DNA of 64,000 nucleotides, taken from NCBI GenBank assembly GCA_002633005.1, contig NMRA01000407.1, forward strand, positions 62,001 to 126,000, in the 5' to 3' direction. A program made the translations under genes and the position numbers. The notes under the pieces are model-generated. The model made no database searches. It was not told the DNA's origin and was given only the letters and a program-made list of their open reading frames with translations. Shown here one piece after another: positions 1 through 13,600 of this stretch; the first letter of the stretch is position 1; each line of letters begins with the position of its first letter. Source of the stretch: Phoronis australis (Eukaryota; Phoronida; Phoronidae).

Positions 1-149
1 CCTTTTAAGCAAAACACCTCATGAAAAATCCATTTTAATTGATGAAAAAACAACAAAATCGATCATGCTTATAAAACTCGCAGTTAGCAAAAGGCAAGGG
101 AATTGTTCATAAAAGAGTGCACATGCGTGGAAACCGTAGGTATCAAGCT

Positions 150-295
150 CTCAAATTTGGAATGCCAGGCCCCTAGCCAGGGGGGTTCGATCGAATCCCC
201 CGAGGAAAAGGCCCAGCCCCAGCCTATCTGTTAAAGATATGATTTAGATGAACAACAACAGCAAACAACAACAAACAACAACAACAAAATTGATG
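150..295 (+). repeat. SINE-like 3' part with a tRNA T-arm-like hairpin and an AAC/CAA tail
   Basis: GGGGGTTCGATCGAATCCCC near 178-200 resembles a tRNA T-arm or pol III B box. It is followed at about 249-292 by a degenerate AAC/CAA tail. No clear A box was found. Confidence 0.35.
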
Positions 296-537
296 CAGCT
301 ACTGGAACTACATTGATAACTAAGTTAGTACTAGTAATTTTGAATTTGCTTCTAATTCAAAGCGCTTCACGTAATCATCGGGTCCTACCCGGCCCCAGGG
401 CCCAATTTCGCTCGAGGGGTGTTTGTGCAGATGACAGGATCGTGCAGACGATTAGAAGAGGGTTTGGGCCATTCCTTGGCATTGAACGTGCATGGTTGCT
501 ACACCATTATCGTCGATATGGGCGGCGCACCATAGGG

Positions 538-655
538 AGCTGGGGGGGGGGGCTATAGCCCCCACTTTTTTCAGTGCTACGCCGCACATGGTCTACACAA
601 GGGGGACTGAGCGGGCTTTAGCCCCCCACTTTTTTCGATGCTGCGCCGCCCATGT
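538..655 (+). repeat. Tandem pair of a GC-rich motif
   Basis: Two copies of a roughly 40-base unit, GCTATAGCCCCCACTTTTTT and GCTTTAGCCCCCCACTTTTT, each followed by TGCTRCGCCGCMCATG-like sequence, about 60 bases apart. Confidence 0.7.
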
Positions 656-682
656 ATTATGGTTGGCCAAAAGGGTGAACGT

Positions 683-857
683 TACGGCGTTAAATTACGT
701 GCGTAAGTTAATTCTTGTTAGAGGTATAAAGTAATTATTTACGGCGTAAAGTTATTTGCGGCGTAACTAATTATTTGCCGGCGTAAGGTAATTATTTACG
801 GCATGAAGTAATTTTTTGAAGCGTAAATAAATTAGTAATGGTGTAAAGTAATTATTT
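683..857 (+). repeat. Degenerate tandem repeat, about 20-25 bp
   Basis: Six to eight diverged copies of ACGGCGTAAAGTAATTATTT. Confidence 0.75.
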
Positions 858-2072
858 CCAAATTTTGAATTGAAGATGATCGTCAACTGATTGTTGTTCA
901 TCCACTGTCTATCTTGATTGTGGATTGCGTTTCTATTCTTTAAAAATCCAGTTCACGCCAACGGTAAGTTCACTACAGGCAGTTGCTCAAACCCAAAACC
1001 AGACATTTAAGTAGCGTGTCTTCTTGCACTGACAAAACGCCGACGAGCATGAACATTGAAAAATATTGAGACAATTATAATACACATACTATATTATGAT
1101 TTTATAAAAACGTAGTCAACATGTTGTCATTAACGTCACTTCAACTACACACTGTAGTGATTTACACAGGAAATCAACAATATTATAGCATTTCTATTAT
1201 AATATTAATCTTTTATCACACCTATTTCAAAATTGGTCTTACAAAAACAAAAAAAAATTATTGCTTTAGGGAAATCAACATAACAAATCCATTGAACATT
1301 TCCAACGAATTACTTTTGGAAATTAATATTAGACTAAATCATCACTGAATCATAGACAATGTACTTAGGACTGGTTGATAGTATAATAGTCTCTCACACG
1401 AAATCAACAACTATATGAAAGCAATTTCTACAATAATCAATGACATGCATTTTCTTTTAAAATACTAACTGGTTAGAATAATGGTATGTAAGTATTGCCC
1501 AATGACACTTAGTATGGCCATTTAAATCTATCTAAACACTACAAAAATGTACTGGTTCTGTTAAAGATCCTTTTAAAATGACACAAATGTAGCAAGAAAC
1601 TTGAGGAAAAAAGGTTCAAAACAAAACGTTAAAATGTTATCACATCAGACAACTACAAACCATAAACGCTGTAAATCTGAATAAACTATAGTGATTTAAC
1701 AACCTTTACCAGTGGACTTAATGATTTCATTCATGACGTTTCTGCTTGCTATGCCTGTAGAAGGAGGCATACTGTTTGCATGGCATGCCAAATTCACAAC
1801 AAAAAGGAGTGTCCTCGCGCTGTGATGCAATGTCCCATAAGGCTTACTCTTTCCGTGAATCATTGATCACAGATAGGACACTGAATCGATTTAGCTTGGT
1901 TCCTGAGCACAATGTTACATGCTCTGTTTTACTATATTGGTAAAAAACTCTTGACGCATGCAATGTGTCAATCACAGGGCTGGTAAAGGTCTTGCTTTGT
2001 TGTAGTGTCACTGTATTTTATTGCCATGTGGTCATATTTAGCCAATTTCTTAGTTCCTTAACCAGGCTCCAC

Positions 2073-2395
<323 letters not shown>

Positions 2396-2894
2396 CGTTG
2401 TGACATGCAGCAGTTGTACTACTCTTTCTTGGAGGCGAGGACGTTAACACCCTGAAGGACTCCTCGTGTGGCTACAGTTCAACTGAAAAAAATCAAACGC
2501 ATTCACTTATGTTTGTTAGGCTAGAGTCTCACTTAGAAATAATGAAAAAAACGATGAAATGTTAGTAATAACCAACCCATCAACTAATTCAGTTTCCTTA
2601 TTATTCTAAAATTATCGACATAATACCGTAACTTGAACGACTATTCAGGCCGATGCAGAGAAAAAAATATGCGTTCACTATCGCTTTTTTGCGTTCACGA
2701 TCGCCATAGAGAAGTAACGATATCGTTCCCGATCGCCGTCTCACACAAGGACCAGCTTGTATTGGTAAATATCTCAACAAATCATAACTGACAAAGGTGT
2801 CACCAGGGACGATAAACGTCACACGTCTCTTCTTAAGAACCCTGAAATTGCTAATAACAAGTAGAAATTGTCGATTTTACGATGCGCAAGGCAT

Positions 2895-3115
2895 TTTACC
2901 GAAAGCCATTGCTTTCCGAGCTCATTATTTTAAAAAATAAGCAAAAGCCAAGTATTGTTTCAGATCCATAACAAAGGTTACACTCTGACGCTTTTCTGTG
3001 TGTAGCACTCAATTCGTACCAATGTGCGAATGTCTGAAAGGGGGTAAATCTAGTAGCTAATAGTCTGCCCTGTTCCCCCCATCCGGCACTACTCAAAATC
3101 CTGGATCCGTCCCTG
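2895..3115 (-). repeat. Interspersed repeat 'GGATCCAGGATTTTGAG' family, copy 1
   Basis: The reverse strand carries GACGGATCCAGGATTTTGAG and then CAGACATTCGCA-like sequence, shared with copies at 11060-11215 and 12893-13062. Confidence 0.7.
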
Positions 3116-4124
3116 TATCCGACTAATTTGAGTCACATCTTCAGTTTACGAGCAACCGTCACGGCGTCATTTCTTCTCGTCTCAGAAACATAGAGTTGAG
3201 AGTCATCGTTGTGTATACAGATTTCCCTTCGACCTAATTTAAGCTGCGTCAAGGGCCTTACGGAAAATATATATACAGTGTATAGACCTTTGCAATATCA
3301 AAGGTCCAGCGTTCCATGAGAAATTCGAACCCGCACACCCTGTCCAATGGTGGCTACGGGCCTGAATACTTTAGTTGAATGGACCTCCTTGCCCAACGAA
3401 GACACGCCCGATACCTTCCAAAGTTACGCTCCCGAGAATACGCGGTCATTAAGTTATTTCAACCCACAACGTCACAAAGCACGAGGGCACGTGCGGTTTG
3501 CATGAGTGTGTTTCATTGTGCAATTTTACAGCGTTACGGTGAAGTTCAGACTTGAGTGCTTGGTGAGTATGCCTACTAAGTTGAGTGGGAGACACTTTGT
3601 ATACTTCTAGTTTGATTTTATATTTCAAGCGTACACAGATGGAAACGGTATGAGCATTAGCTCGTTCTTAAAACGTAACTTTCCTAAGATTGGGACTAAT
3701 CACCTATAGTTTCCGAGGCTGGAGACGACCCGGGTCCGTTGTTGTTGACAACTTCTCTAGTAGGCTACCGTAGTTGGCTAATCCCTTGCTAACGTCGTGA
3801 AATCAGATTACGGTAGCTGACTTTGTGGCAAGTTAGTATCGAGAAATTCAAGAACTGTCTCAATATTGTCTTTTATATTCAAAAAGTCATCTTGACATTT
3901 GGATGGGGTTAAAAGAATACAAATCATGTTTTCGGGTGACCGCCCGGCCGTTACATGACCGGAGGTGTATCAGTTGAGTGATATTAAAACGGGATTCAGC
4001 TCAGTAAAAACACTTACTGTGTTATAGAATGGAAATCATCCTTGATGAGTGGTATTTCTCTACATAGTTGCCTGACTTGCTCATGCTTGCTAGTACCGTG
4101 AGCAGGATTTGTTTAACTTAAAGC

Positions 4125-4325
4125 TTGCGCGCAGCGGGGGCGGGGGCTCGGCCCCGCCGGGGGCTCACAAGAGCCCCCCCATTTGTCGAACTGGGCAAAA
4201 AAGTCTGCCCCTGAGAGACAAAAAGTCCAAGAAATGGGACAAAATTTCACTAAATAAGCGCAAAAGGTCCACAACGTCAGCCTGAGGAATTCGAGCCCCC
4301 CCATATTGAAGGCTGGGTGCGCGCA
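4125..4325 (-). repeat. GC-rich repeat related to 59935-60160
   Basis: The reverse strand contains GGACTTTTTGTCTCTCAGG and TTTTTTGCCCAGTTCG, recurring in diverged form at 59935-60160 on the plus strand. Confidence 0.5.
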
Positions 4326-4604
4326 TGTAAAATGAAAGGAGTTTTGAATATTTGCTACAAACTTCGAGAATCAAAAGCCGGGTACACTAGCGCTTTATTT
4401 TGTGTAAGAGACATCTTAGTCGGGCAAATCACAATCAAAGTCCATATAATATTCGGTGGCAACTTTTGGTGAAAAATGAAGGTTGTCATATAACTGTAAA
4501 AGCTGGGTTATTTTAAAGTACCATCATTCTAAGTTTGTAATCTAAAATATTTTTGCACAAGAACCACCGAATAAAATTTTATGGCCTAATGCATCACAGT
4601 TGTA

Positions 4605-6125
4605 CAAAAGAGTACGTACACTACAACTTGTGGTCATAGCCATCTTCTACCATGCAGAAATTCATAAGGTAGCTGTTAATTTGACAAGTTCTTGATCAAA
4701 TTGAAGAAGTATCACATACTAAAGTAAGAAAAGTTATTACCGTGCTGATCAATCATGATGATACATTGCATATCTTAACACAATATAATGAGAACTTCCT
4801 CTCTTGCAATATGATTCTTACAAAAAGAAAATGACAAGTAAGTACCTTTTTCAAAAACTTTATTGGTGCTATTTGCCTAGTTTTCAAATACATTTACCAA
4901 TTGGTTAAAATAGTTAATGCAACACTAGGACCAGTGTTCCACAGTAAAAATGGTACTGGTGGGGGGGGGGGGGNACACTACGCACAGTCAATCAACATCA
5001 AATTTTGACTAAGTTACAAATGTATGGGATAGTCACGAGTTTTGTGCTGCCCCTACTTGTTGATTTGTTGCAAGTTGTCTTGAGAGATAGAGAACCTGCC
5101 TCTGCAACACCAGTTGTCACATGACGTGTCTTCTAGGATGTTAAGTACTAGCCAAGGCCTGTGTGGCATTTTATTGCCCAAAAATTTGACAATGTCCATT
5201 GTTTTTTTGTCAGACTGGATTGGAAATATCAATATTGTTCATGAGAACAGCAGTATGTAAACATACTTGTACTTTATAGCATAGAGTTAGTTCATTTACC
5301 AAATCTACTCAAAGAGAACAAATAAAAAGTACAGTATACATGTGCATTTCTGTCTGTCATTCTTTGAAAACAGGCACATGTTCAAATATAGGGGTACATA
5401 CACTACACAAATGCTAATGTTTCACTCAAAACAAATGTATTTGTGTATTTGTAATTAACACCCTTTTAACCTAGCATTTTTAAAGAAGGAAACTGTCTGT
5501 GACAAATGTTGCTTACTTACCGTGTACTAATATTTTTGTTTCATGGCATTTGTTCACATCGGGTACGTACACTACACAGGAGTACGTACACTACACAGGG
5601 GTACGCACACTATACATTTCAATGACATGTCAGGTTTGTAACTAAACTAAGAATCTACTGAGAGTTTGTTGATTTACTAAATCAATTCAAAGAGAAACAA
5701 TAAAAAGCATGTAGCATTCATGTGTATATCTGCCGTACTTTGAAAATAGGCACAAATTCAAATATAGGGGTACGTACAATACACAAATGCTAATATTTCA
5801 CTCAAAACAAGTGTAATTGTAATAAACACCCTTTTAACCTAACATTTTTGAGGAAGTAAACTGTCTACGACCAGTGTTGCTCACTTACCAAGTGATATTT
5901 TAATTTCATGGCATTTGTAAACTAACATGGGGGTAGGTACACTACAAGGAGGGGGGTACGTACACTACATCACTGTTTCTGCATCACATGGTAACGATGT
6001 TGTATAGCCATTTATTTTTCTTTGATGATAAGAAGCACCATGTTATTATTTAAAAGGCAATAATTTCATTTGAAATGACCATTTGTGTTACTGAATTCCA
6101 CACGGGGGTACGTACACTACATTTT
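4605..6125 (+). repeat. Clustered GGGGTACGTACACTACA motif array with an internal tandem duplication
   Basis: About ten occurrences of a [G/A]GTACGTACACTACA-type motif at 4611, 5392, 5559, 5580, 5600, 5768, 5932, 5954, 6107 and nearby. The stretch from about 5285 is duplicated from about 5655, with diverged intervening sequence that includes a CACCCTTTTAACCTA block in both copies. Confidence 0.85.
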
Positions 6126-9039
6126 GTTAGCCTTTTTGGCCCATTTTCAACATAGCAGAACTCAGTCAATATCCAATTTTTGTGGTTTATTTAGACATTG
6201 AATAATTTGCTGTGCTGCCTAGGCTAACATATTCTGTATTTTTTTTATTACGGTACAGGTGTGAACTTTAGTTTTTAACCTTCTTTACAGTAGGTGAGGG
6301 TTTATAAGGATTAACACAGAATTTACAAATTTCGTAACGAGTATCGGTTTTTTGATGAACCCTACCATTTCTCAATGGTAAGTTAAGCGCAGCTTAATCT
6401 AAGTGATCATTCTAAAAGTGACTCAAGTTATTCCCAGTCATATCTAAGCAATTGCTTACTTGATAAAATAAATTTCTTTTCTACTATTGGCAATTGAAAA
6501 TTGTAATTTTTAAAATGGCCACTCCTAACGCTAAAAATGCATGGAATTTAGACAAAAACATGCATAAATTTCTCAAACATTGTCCGATTTTGGGGATTCT
6601 TTTTTAATTTGCGCAACTAAATAACTCTTTACTTATGAGATTCAGTTGGCATTTGGTAAGTAAAAAATTTATTTTAGACCGTAACACACTCAACTTTCGA
6701 ATATGGACCTTGATTCTGATTTAGCCGAGTGGGAAAGTAAAGTAATTGTCATAATAGGCCAAAACTGGGTTCAGTAGCTAGATTAAAAATAAAAGTAAAA
6801 TTTTTTTATAACATAATCTAATTTCATGTACATCCATAACCATGGTAAGCAAAGATGTTTGTTTTTTATTAAAATGAGGAACAATGGAATATAGTGCTGG
6901 AAGGGGGGGTGGGGTGGTTTGGTGGTCCAGTTAATCGAGGCATACGCAATGGTGATATCTGGGGGTGCTTTCATGATAAGAAAATACAAGGAAAGCAATA
7001 CAAGGAATAGTAATGTGTACAATTGGATGGCACGTAACAAATAGAACAAGAGATAACTCTTCCTGATAGAACATTACAGGCTCCCCAGTTTCACTGCATT
7101 CTGTCCTTGGATCAGTGTATTAAGGTCACTGAAATAAGGGCTCTGTGGCTTAGTGGTTAATACACAAATCAAGTAGCTCCATTGTGTTGGGCAGGCAGGT
7201 TACACAACATAGCTACCATGTAATCAACAAAGGAACAGCAAGGTGAAATTAAGTTTCTCAAAGTTTGTGGCCAATTGTCTAATATTATGTTTCTTGGTTT
7301 GTTTCTTTGTTCCCACATGCTACAGGTTGTCGCATTTCATATCTGATCAGGGCGGAATTAACACAAAACGTGTACCGTGAATGGCTTGAAGCGTGTTGTT
7401 TTTGATTGAAATCAGCCGCAAGACGACACTGGTAGTCATTTTTCACGTTTTTGGTTTGTGGAGATATAACTCTGCTGTATCTGGAAGTCTTTGAATAAAT
7501 CATTTCACAGGCTAACGAAGGTGTGCCATTTGTTTTTCTCTCTAGGCTTACCATACTCAAATTATTTGAGATTTTCTGATGACTGCTGTCCAACTAATTG
7601 TATTTTGGTGCCGTTTTCAGCATTCCAAGAATTGCACGATGACTTTTGTCTGTAACCTCAAAATCCAACTGCTGTCTGGTGGTTTGGTAATTGGCCCAAT
7701 TATGTTGCACACCCAGAAGAATTAATGAGAAGCATACTATTGTATCATCAAACAAACGGATTGTAAAAGTCACATTTCTTGTCCAATTTTCAAAATTCAA
7801 AAAACCTAATCATGAGTGCTTTTTTGAACTATTGAAATGTGCTATTTACAAATTTTCAAAACAAAAATTTAAAAATACTTACTGCCGCCCCTAATGTGTC
7901 TATGATGGTCTCATTATCTAGAGAACAGTAACGTCAGCAGCCTGAGGTGATTTAATTAACCACAACAGCATGGGCCTTTGATATGAATCGGCAAATTCTA
8001 TAGTTCTCAAATTTGTGGAGTTCACCAATCTCAACAGGTTAGAGTGTCAACGTAGGATTCTTTTCATGAGTATAATCCCTAATTGGATTTGCCCGAAGTT
8101 TAGTATGTGGATAGCATTGTGAAACCTTGCTACGACTCGCTGGTTCCCTGCGTGTAGATAGCGCGCAGGTACCATTCAGTAGCATGCATTTTATCCCTGG
8201 TTGATGTAACCTCGGCAGTCATTGGTTAGCTTTACAACTAAAAAAGAAAATGATGGACTAGCTGTGAATGATTTTTAGCCTTGCCATGCAAGTGGTGTAA
8301 CAGCAGTAACGTTTAATATCGTCATGCTTGAAGCACATAGATGTTGCAATAAACACATATCTGACCGATTTAAATGGTGTGTAATATTCATACTGTATGA
8401 ATACAGGACAGCAACGTAAACAAAAGTGAGCAACAGTAGAAAACTCTGAAAAGTACGTGCAACCACAATTTTTTGGGATTCACATTTCTTGATTATGAAT
8501 TAAGCTCCAGGTTGTCTGTACAACAGACCACATTAAACACTTCCTACATCAGTGATGTCACTAGTTTGTTTGCATAAAGCGCTACCACCTGCTGAGAATT
8601 CGACCAGCCAATCAGAAACTCCGGTGTAAAAAAAATTCCCGAGGAAAAACACATGATACCTGCATGTGTTCTAGCACCTAGCAACACACAGGGAACCAGC
8701 GATCGAGTTTTACGGACTAATTTCTAGCTGCACTTTGTTGGCCTATCATCTTCGCGCTAACAATTTTTCGTCTGCTCGACACTCAATTTACGCATGTTAT
8801 TTGTCGAGTCAATAGCTGGAATTGTTTCGAAATAGCGAAATTCACCTTTTAATTGACTAAACACGTTTATATATAATGCTTTTCTAATAAATTTCCAGGA
8901 GTGTGTATCAAAGGCTTTTGAAATCAATTTGGACAATCACAGCAGATAAATTTTTTTTGTGTTTCATACTTCATATTAATCTAGTATTTTCGCGCAGAAA
9001 ATGACCTTTGGTCACAATTAATTAAGGTGTTTACCACCT

Positions 9040-9890
9040 TTTTTATGCGCCCACATATTTATATGTGGACGCATTATGCCGTTATCTCCGTCCGTCAGTC
9101 CATCCGGGTGGCGTCCGGCTGCTTTATCTCCAAAACCCTTTGACATACGTTCATGAACTTTGGCACATATGTTCCATTCATGAATGGGACGGCATGAGCG
9201 AACTTTCGGACGGATCCGACTACCGGTGTGCCCCCTAGTGGCAATTTTAATTTTTTACGCTTACCTTTGTATCTTCAAAAGTCTTGAACGAATTTTCATA
9301 AAATTTGGTATGTATATATAGGCACCTATTAGTGAGATGACGTACGCTATCTTCAAAGGTCCGCAACAGATTTTCATAAAATTTTAAATATAGGCATCTA
9401 TTGGTGTGATGACGCTATCTTAATTCCTGTTTTTGGATGGATTAATCGAGGTATTTTGCACCACCCAGTGGCCATTTTTGCTGTTTTCAAATCTTGTTTT
9501 TGGTGTCCACCCCTGTATCAAACAAATCATTTGAATATTGGCATATATGCATTGTTCTCAGTGTGAAGACGACCTTTGATGATGGTGACTGACTACTGTG
9601 GTGCCTCCTAGTGGTAGTTTTGTTTAGCGCCCATAGTACTCTTAAACCCACTGCAGGATCTTTACTAATTTTAGTAAGTGTGCCCACTTAGTGGCTATTT
9701 CATTTTATTCTGTTTTCCTTTTTTCTCTGAAGTTCCTTGACAGATTTTAGGAAACACGGCATGTTCCTGTTTTTGGATGGATTGTATGTTTTTGCGCCAT
9801 CTAGTGGCCATTTTTATGATACAAATAAATAACCCTAAAAGCACACCATTTGCAAGGCATGGGTGCATTTCAACGCTCCGCGTTGCTCTT
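9040..9890 (+). repeat. Long interspersed element with CACATATTTATATGTG palindromic end, copy 1
   Basis: Begins TGCGCCCACATATTTATATG with the palindrome end. The body repeats degenerate units with 'CTAGTGGC', 'CTCCAAAACCCTTTGACA' and 'TTTTCATAAAATTT' motifs. No coding capacity was seen. Confidence 0.75.
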
Positions 9891-10500
9891 GTTTGACTTT
9901 GAAACTGGTACGCTTAACAGGCACCTTGGTTATGGCTGCAATCATCATTCACACATTCGGCCTAGCCATGATGAACAGCGATAAGCTCACTTCCATGTGT
10001 GATTTCACTGTGTATAGTCTTTGATCTGCCAAGAGATTCGCTGAAGACCAAGGTGAGGGACGTACGCATTGTGGTCCACTTTCACGCAATTAGTGCGAAA
10101 CCTACGAGTTGCCTACTTGTCAATTAACTAATCCGAAAACAAATTTAAGAAGCCAAGTCATAAAAGTACAGGCACAAAGGTTAGAATTGGATCATATTGT
10201 AATTCCAACCAGTGTCACTTGGTTTGGGGAAAACAGGTGTAGCATCTGATGGAAATACTCATACTAGAACAGTGTCGGGTGGTTTTCCTCAATTTCCAAC
10301 TGCTAGTGTGGGCCTTAGTAATTGGCTCATTATATTGTGTGCACAGCTGAATTAATGAAGCAGAATACTGTGGCTGTGAAGTACTGTCTTGTTTAAGGTT
10401 GTAAAAGTCACACTCTTGTTAATGGACAGTAATTAACTCTGTTCAAACTACCTGTTGATATTTTCCATAGAAACGAGGTGTGAACGCTGCTCCAGTCAAA

Positions 10501-10679
10501 ATGTTTACTCGACCTAGGATAGAACAATCTTGTGACAAAAAGTCTCCCAGTTGGCGGTCGCCTGTTAAAGGGCCCCTTTGTGCTCGCTGCCGAAATCACG
10601 GGGTGTACTGCCTCAGGAAAGGTCACAGCACTTGCCCCTATAAAGGTTGCCAATGTCGGGAGGGGTGTTACCTCATCAA
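10501..10679 (+). CDS. dmrt: DMRT exon 1 (zinc-binding half of the DM domain)
   Basis: Encodes residues 1-59 plus two bases. Candidate zinc ligands are C27, C30, H33, H42, C45, C50, C52 and C56. The donor is AA|GTAAGT at 10680. The exon is open upstream to a TTTTCCATAG acceptor at 10470, so its first 30 bases are probably 5'UTR. Confidence 0.85.
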
Positions 10680-13600
10680 GTAAGTCCACAGAACAATTTC
10701 CTTTCAAGAAAATTATGTACATTGGAATGTTTACATGTATTTTTTTGTTTATTACAGACTGATGCAACGTGACTAATTTTCACAAATTTTAATAAAAAGG
10801 AGTTGGAATTGACTGGATGTACAAATCCTGTGATTATTTTTTTGTTAAAACTTGCTTACTGGCTTTTTGGCCAATATGTGGTCAAATATTTCTGTCATTT
10901 TAACTGTTAAAACAGCTAAAAACCTCAGTGTACTTACCAAATTATTGTTCCTAATTCAGGTAAGAAGTGATTTTGGGGTTTGCAAAAAACTGACAGTTAC
11001 TTGAGACGTGGTTGGCTCATCAAATGACACGGCTGCTGGACAAGCCAAAATTGTATAGTTTGCAGGGGCGGATCCAGGATTTTGAGTTAGGGGCGGGGGG
11101 CCAGGGCAGAGTATTGGTCAGGATTTTGCCCTTCAGACATTCGCACTCCTGAACTACCAAATGGAATTTGGGAGAAATTTTAGGATGGGCCTTGACCCCC
11201 TCCACATCAGCCACTGGCTAAATGGTCTCAATCGCTGCCATGCAGTTCTTTCACATTTCCGTCCAATTTGACCAAGGAACATACTGTGAATAATACGCTT
11301 ACAAGCAAGTGATGTATCAATTAATTTCTAAAGATATGCTGGAATTTTCACCTGCTGGTCCTTCTCAGTGGCTTTTATTAGGACCAAAGAGAGCACAGCA
11401 CTGGAGCTCAGCAAGGTTGTGATGATTGCATTGTTCGGTTGGAGCAAGACCAAATTAAGTGTATTTACCTGACTGCCTGTTCATAATGGTGAATTTTCAA
11501 AATGCATTAACCAATAATTTTGTTAAAAACGAACACCACGGCAGTATCAACTGGAAAAAAACAATCAAGTAAGGTTTTGGATTTTTTAAAATCAATGAAC
11601 TAATTGGTAAGAAAAAAACAAGTAGACAGCTATTAAAAGTGAAAGAACAAAAACTGGCACGAAACATATTTAAAACCATCGTTCCTTTTGGAAGTGGCCC
11701 TTGGTCAAGATAAACACAAACTTTTTTAGTCAATTTGTAATATTTTAAATATACCAAGTTAAAACTACTCTCCACAGTTGCAAGCTTTAACGCTGTGCAA
11801 AAAAATGCCAGAAAAAAGCAAATTGGTCAAAATAACAACCCTTATTGTAGAGACAATAGTTCATTAGCTCAGATCTACATCAACACGAAGGAATAGCTGA
11901 ATAGCTATTAGGCATCATAAAAGTTGTCTGGGTCTCATAGTCCGGGAGCCAGGCCGGGGCCTGAACCTGGATTTGCTGGATAAAGTTTTATTTTGCTGTT
12001 TCATGTAGCCTAGCGTTAAGTAAGCATGATTTAGGGGGGTGACCGTTCGCAACCCTTGAGCATTTTTTTAAATATGCAAATTAAGGTCGCCATTATGCAA
12101 AATTCTATTTTTGCTTATAATTTCGTTACCAAGCACTGCAAGTGGTCAAAAGCAGAAATTTGTTTTGTAAGGGAAGACAAATTCATATAGTGGCTTAACC
12201 CTTGTCCTGCTGAGCTTCTATTCAGACTATTTCCCTGTGAGCTGAGCTAAGTAGGTCACCACTACTGGGGCTGTACACTAGGTTGTTATGAAGGTCACCC
12301 GGACTTTTAAATTGGAAATTTGAAGGAGAAATTTTAATTTTATAGAAAAGAAGCCAACATAAAAGTTGTTCAGAATTTAATGAAGATATTCACCATATGT
12401 ACATCTTCATCATAGTCTTAAGTGAAAATAAACTGATCCACAGTCATCCTCACACCTCTGGCACTTAAGCCATTATAATGAAACTTTATGGGTCTACTTT
12501 TACACAAACAATATCTCCCGAAGTACAAATCACAGCCACACGGTTTAAATCGGAAAAACATAGAGAGAACTGTGAACTATGGAGTGTGCATGCTCACATA
12601 TCTAAACAACATCCAGGGCTCTCACAATTTCTGAATGAAAATCACAAGTGTCCTTGGGTGAGTACACTCTCCTACTGCTCCCAGCTGCAGCTTGCATATA
12701 GTGGATTGAATACACCCAGGGTGATGTAATAGGATAAATGGCAAGTCTGGCTGACCTCCCCTAGGGCAGGATACGGATTATGCACCTTTCCAAAACCCTG
12801 CATGTGTCAGGCTTATAGTTTACTTTATGTTCATTACATTAAGTGGTCTAAATTAGAAAAGTAAGTGTGATGTTGAATGGTTTAATTATATATAGGGGCA
12901 GATCCAGGATTTTGAGTTGGGGGGCAGGGCAGAAAATTATACAGGATTTTGACAGTCAGACATTCGCAACCTCGTACTGCCAAATGGAATCTGGGAGAAC
13001 TTTAGGGGGGGGGGGGGGNGGGGGCATGGCCCCTTGGCCTCCCTTAAATCTGCCACTGTTATAGATGCATTAATCATAGCTGACTAATGCATTCACTTAT
13101 CTAGGCAAAGAACAATAATCTCAGAAGAACAAAAGCGGTTAAAGAAAAAGGATAATGAGGAAGAAAACTGCCAAAAAGGGTCAAAATCATTTTTCCTGGA
13201 AGCCATGCATGCAGGTAATTGTCAAGGTAACCCACTTGTTTAAAAACGTGAAAAAGATGTGTACAATATATATTATGATACAATGTTGTACAGTGAACTT
13301 TGCATAGGTGATATTGTGTGCAGGGCAGCTATTTTGATTCTGTTTTTAATCAGCTGAAGCTGTTATCCCCAGGTTAGCTTGTAAAATCGGATACTATAAA
13401 ATTTTCATTACCAAAAGGAATATCGGAACCATAATCGACTTCAGTTTATTGGGGTTGGCCAACTCTAAAATTGGGAACTTGAAAATGGCACATTGCCGGT
13501 AAGTGGAATTGAATGTTAGTGTTTTTAAATCCCATGCAGTGCTTTGTTTAAGAATTCAACACTGGCAACTAAACAATGGTGAAATACCCCTTTAAGTTTG

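Noticed and set aside
7135-7205. Possible tRNA starting GGCTCTGTGGCTTAGTGGTT
   Set aside because: A-box-like start, but no B box and no cloverleaf could be drawn.
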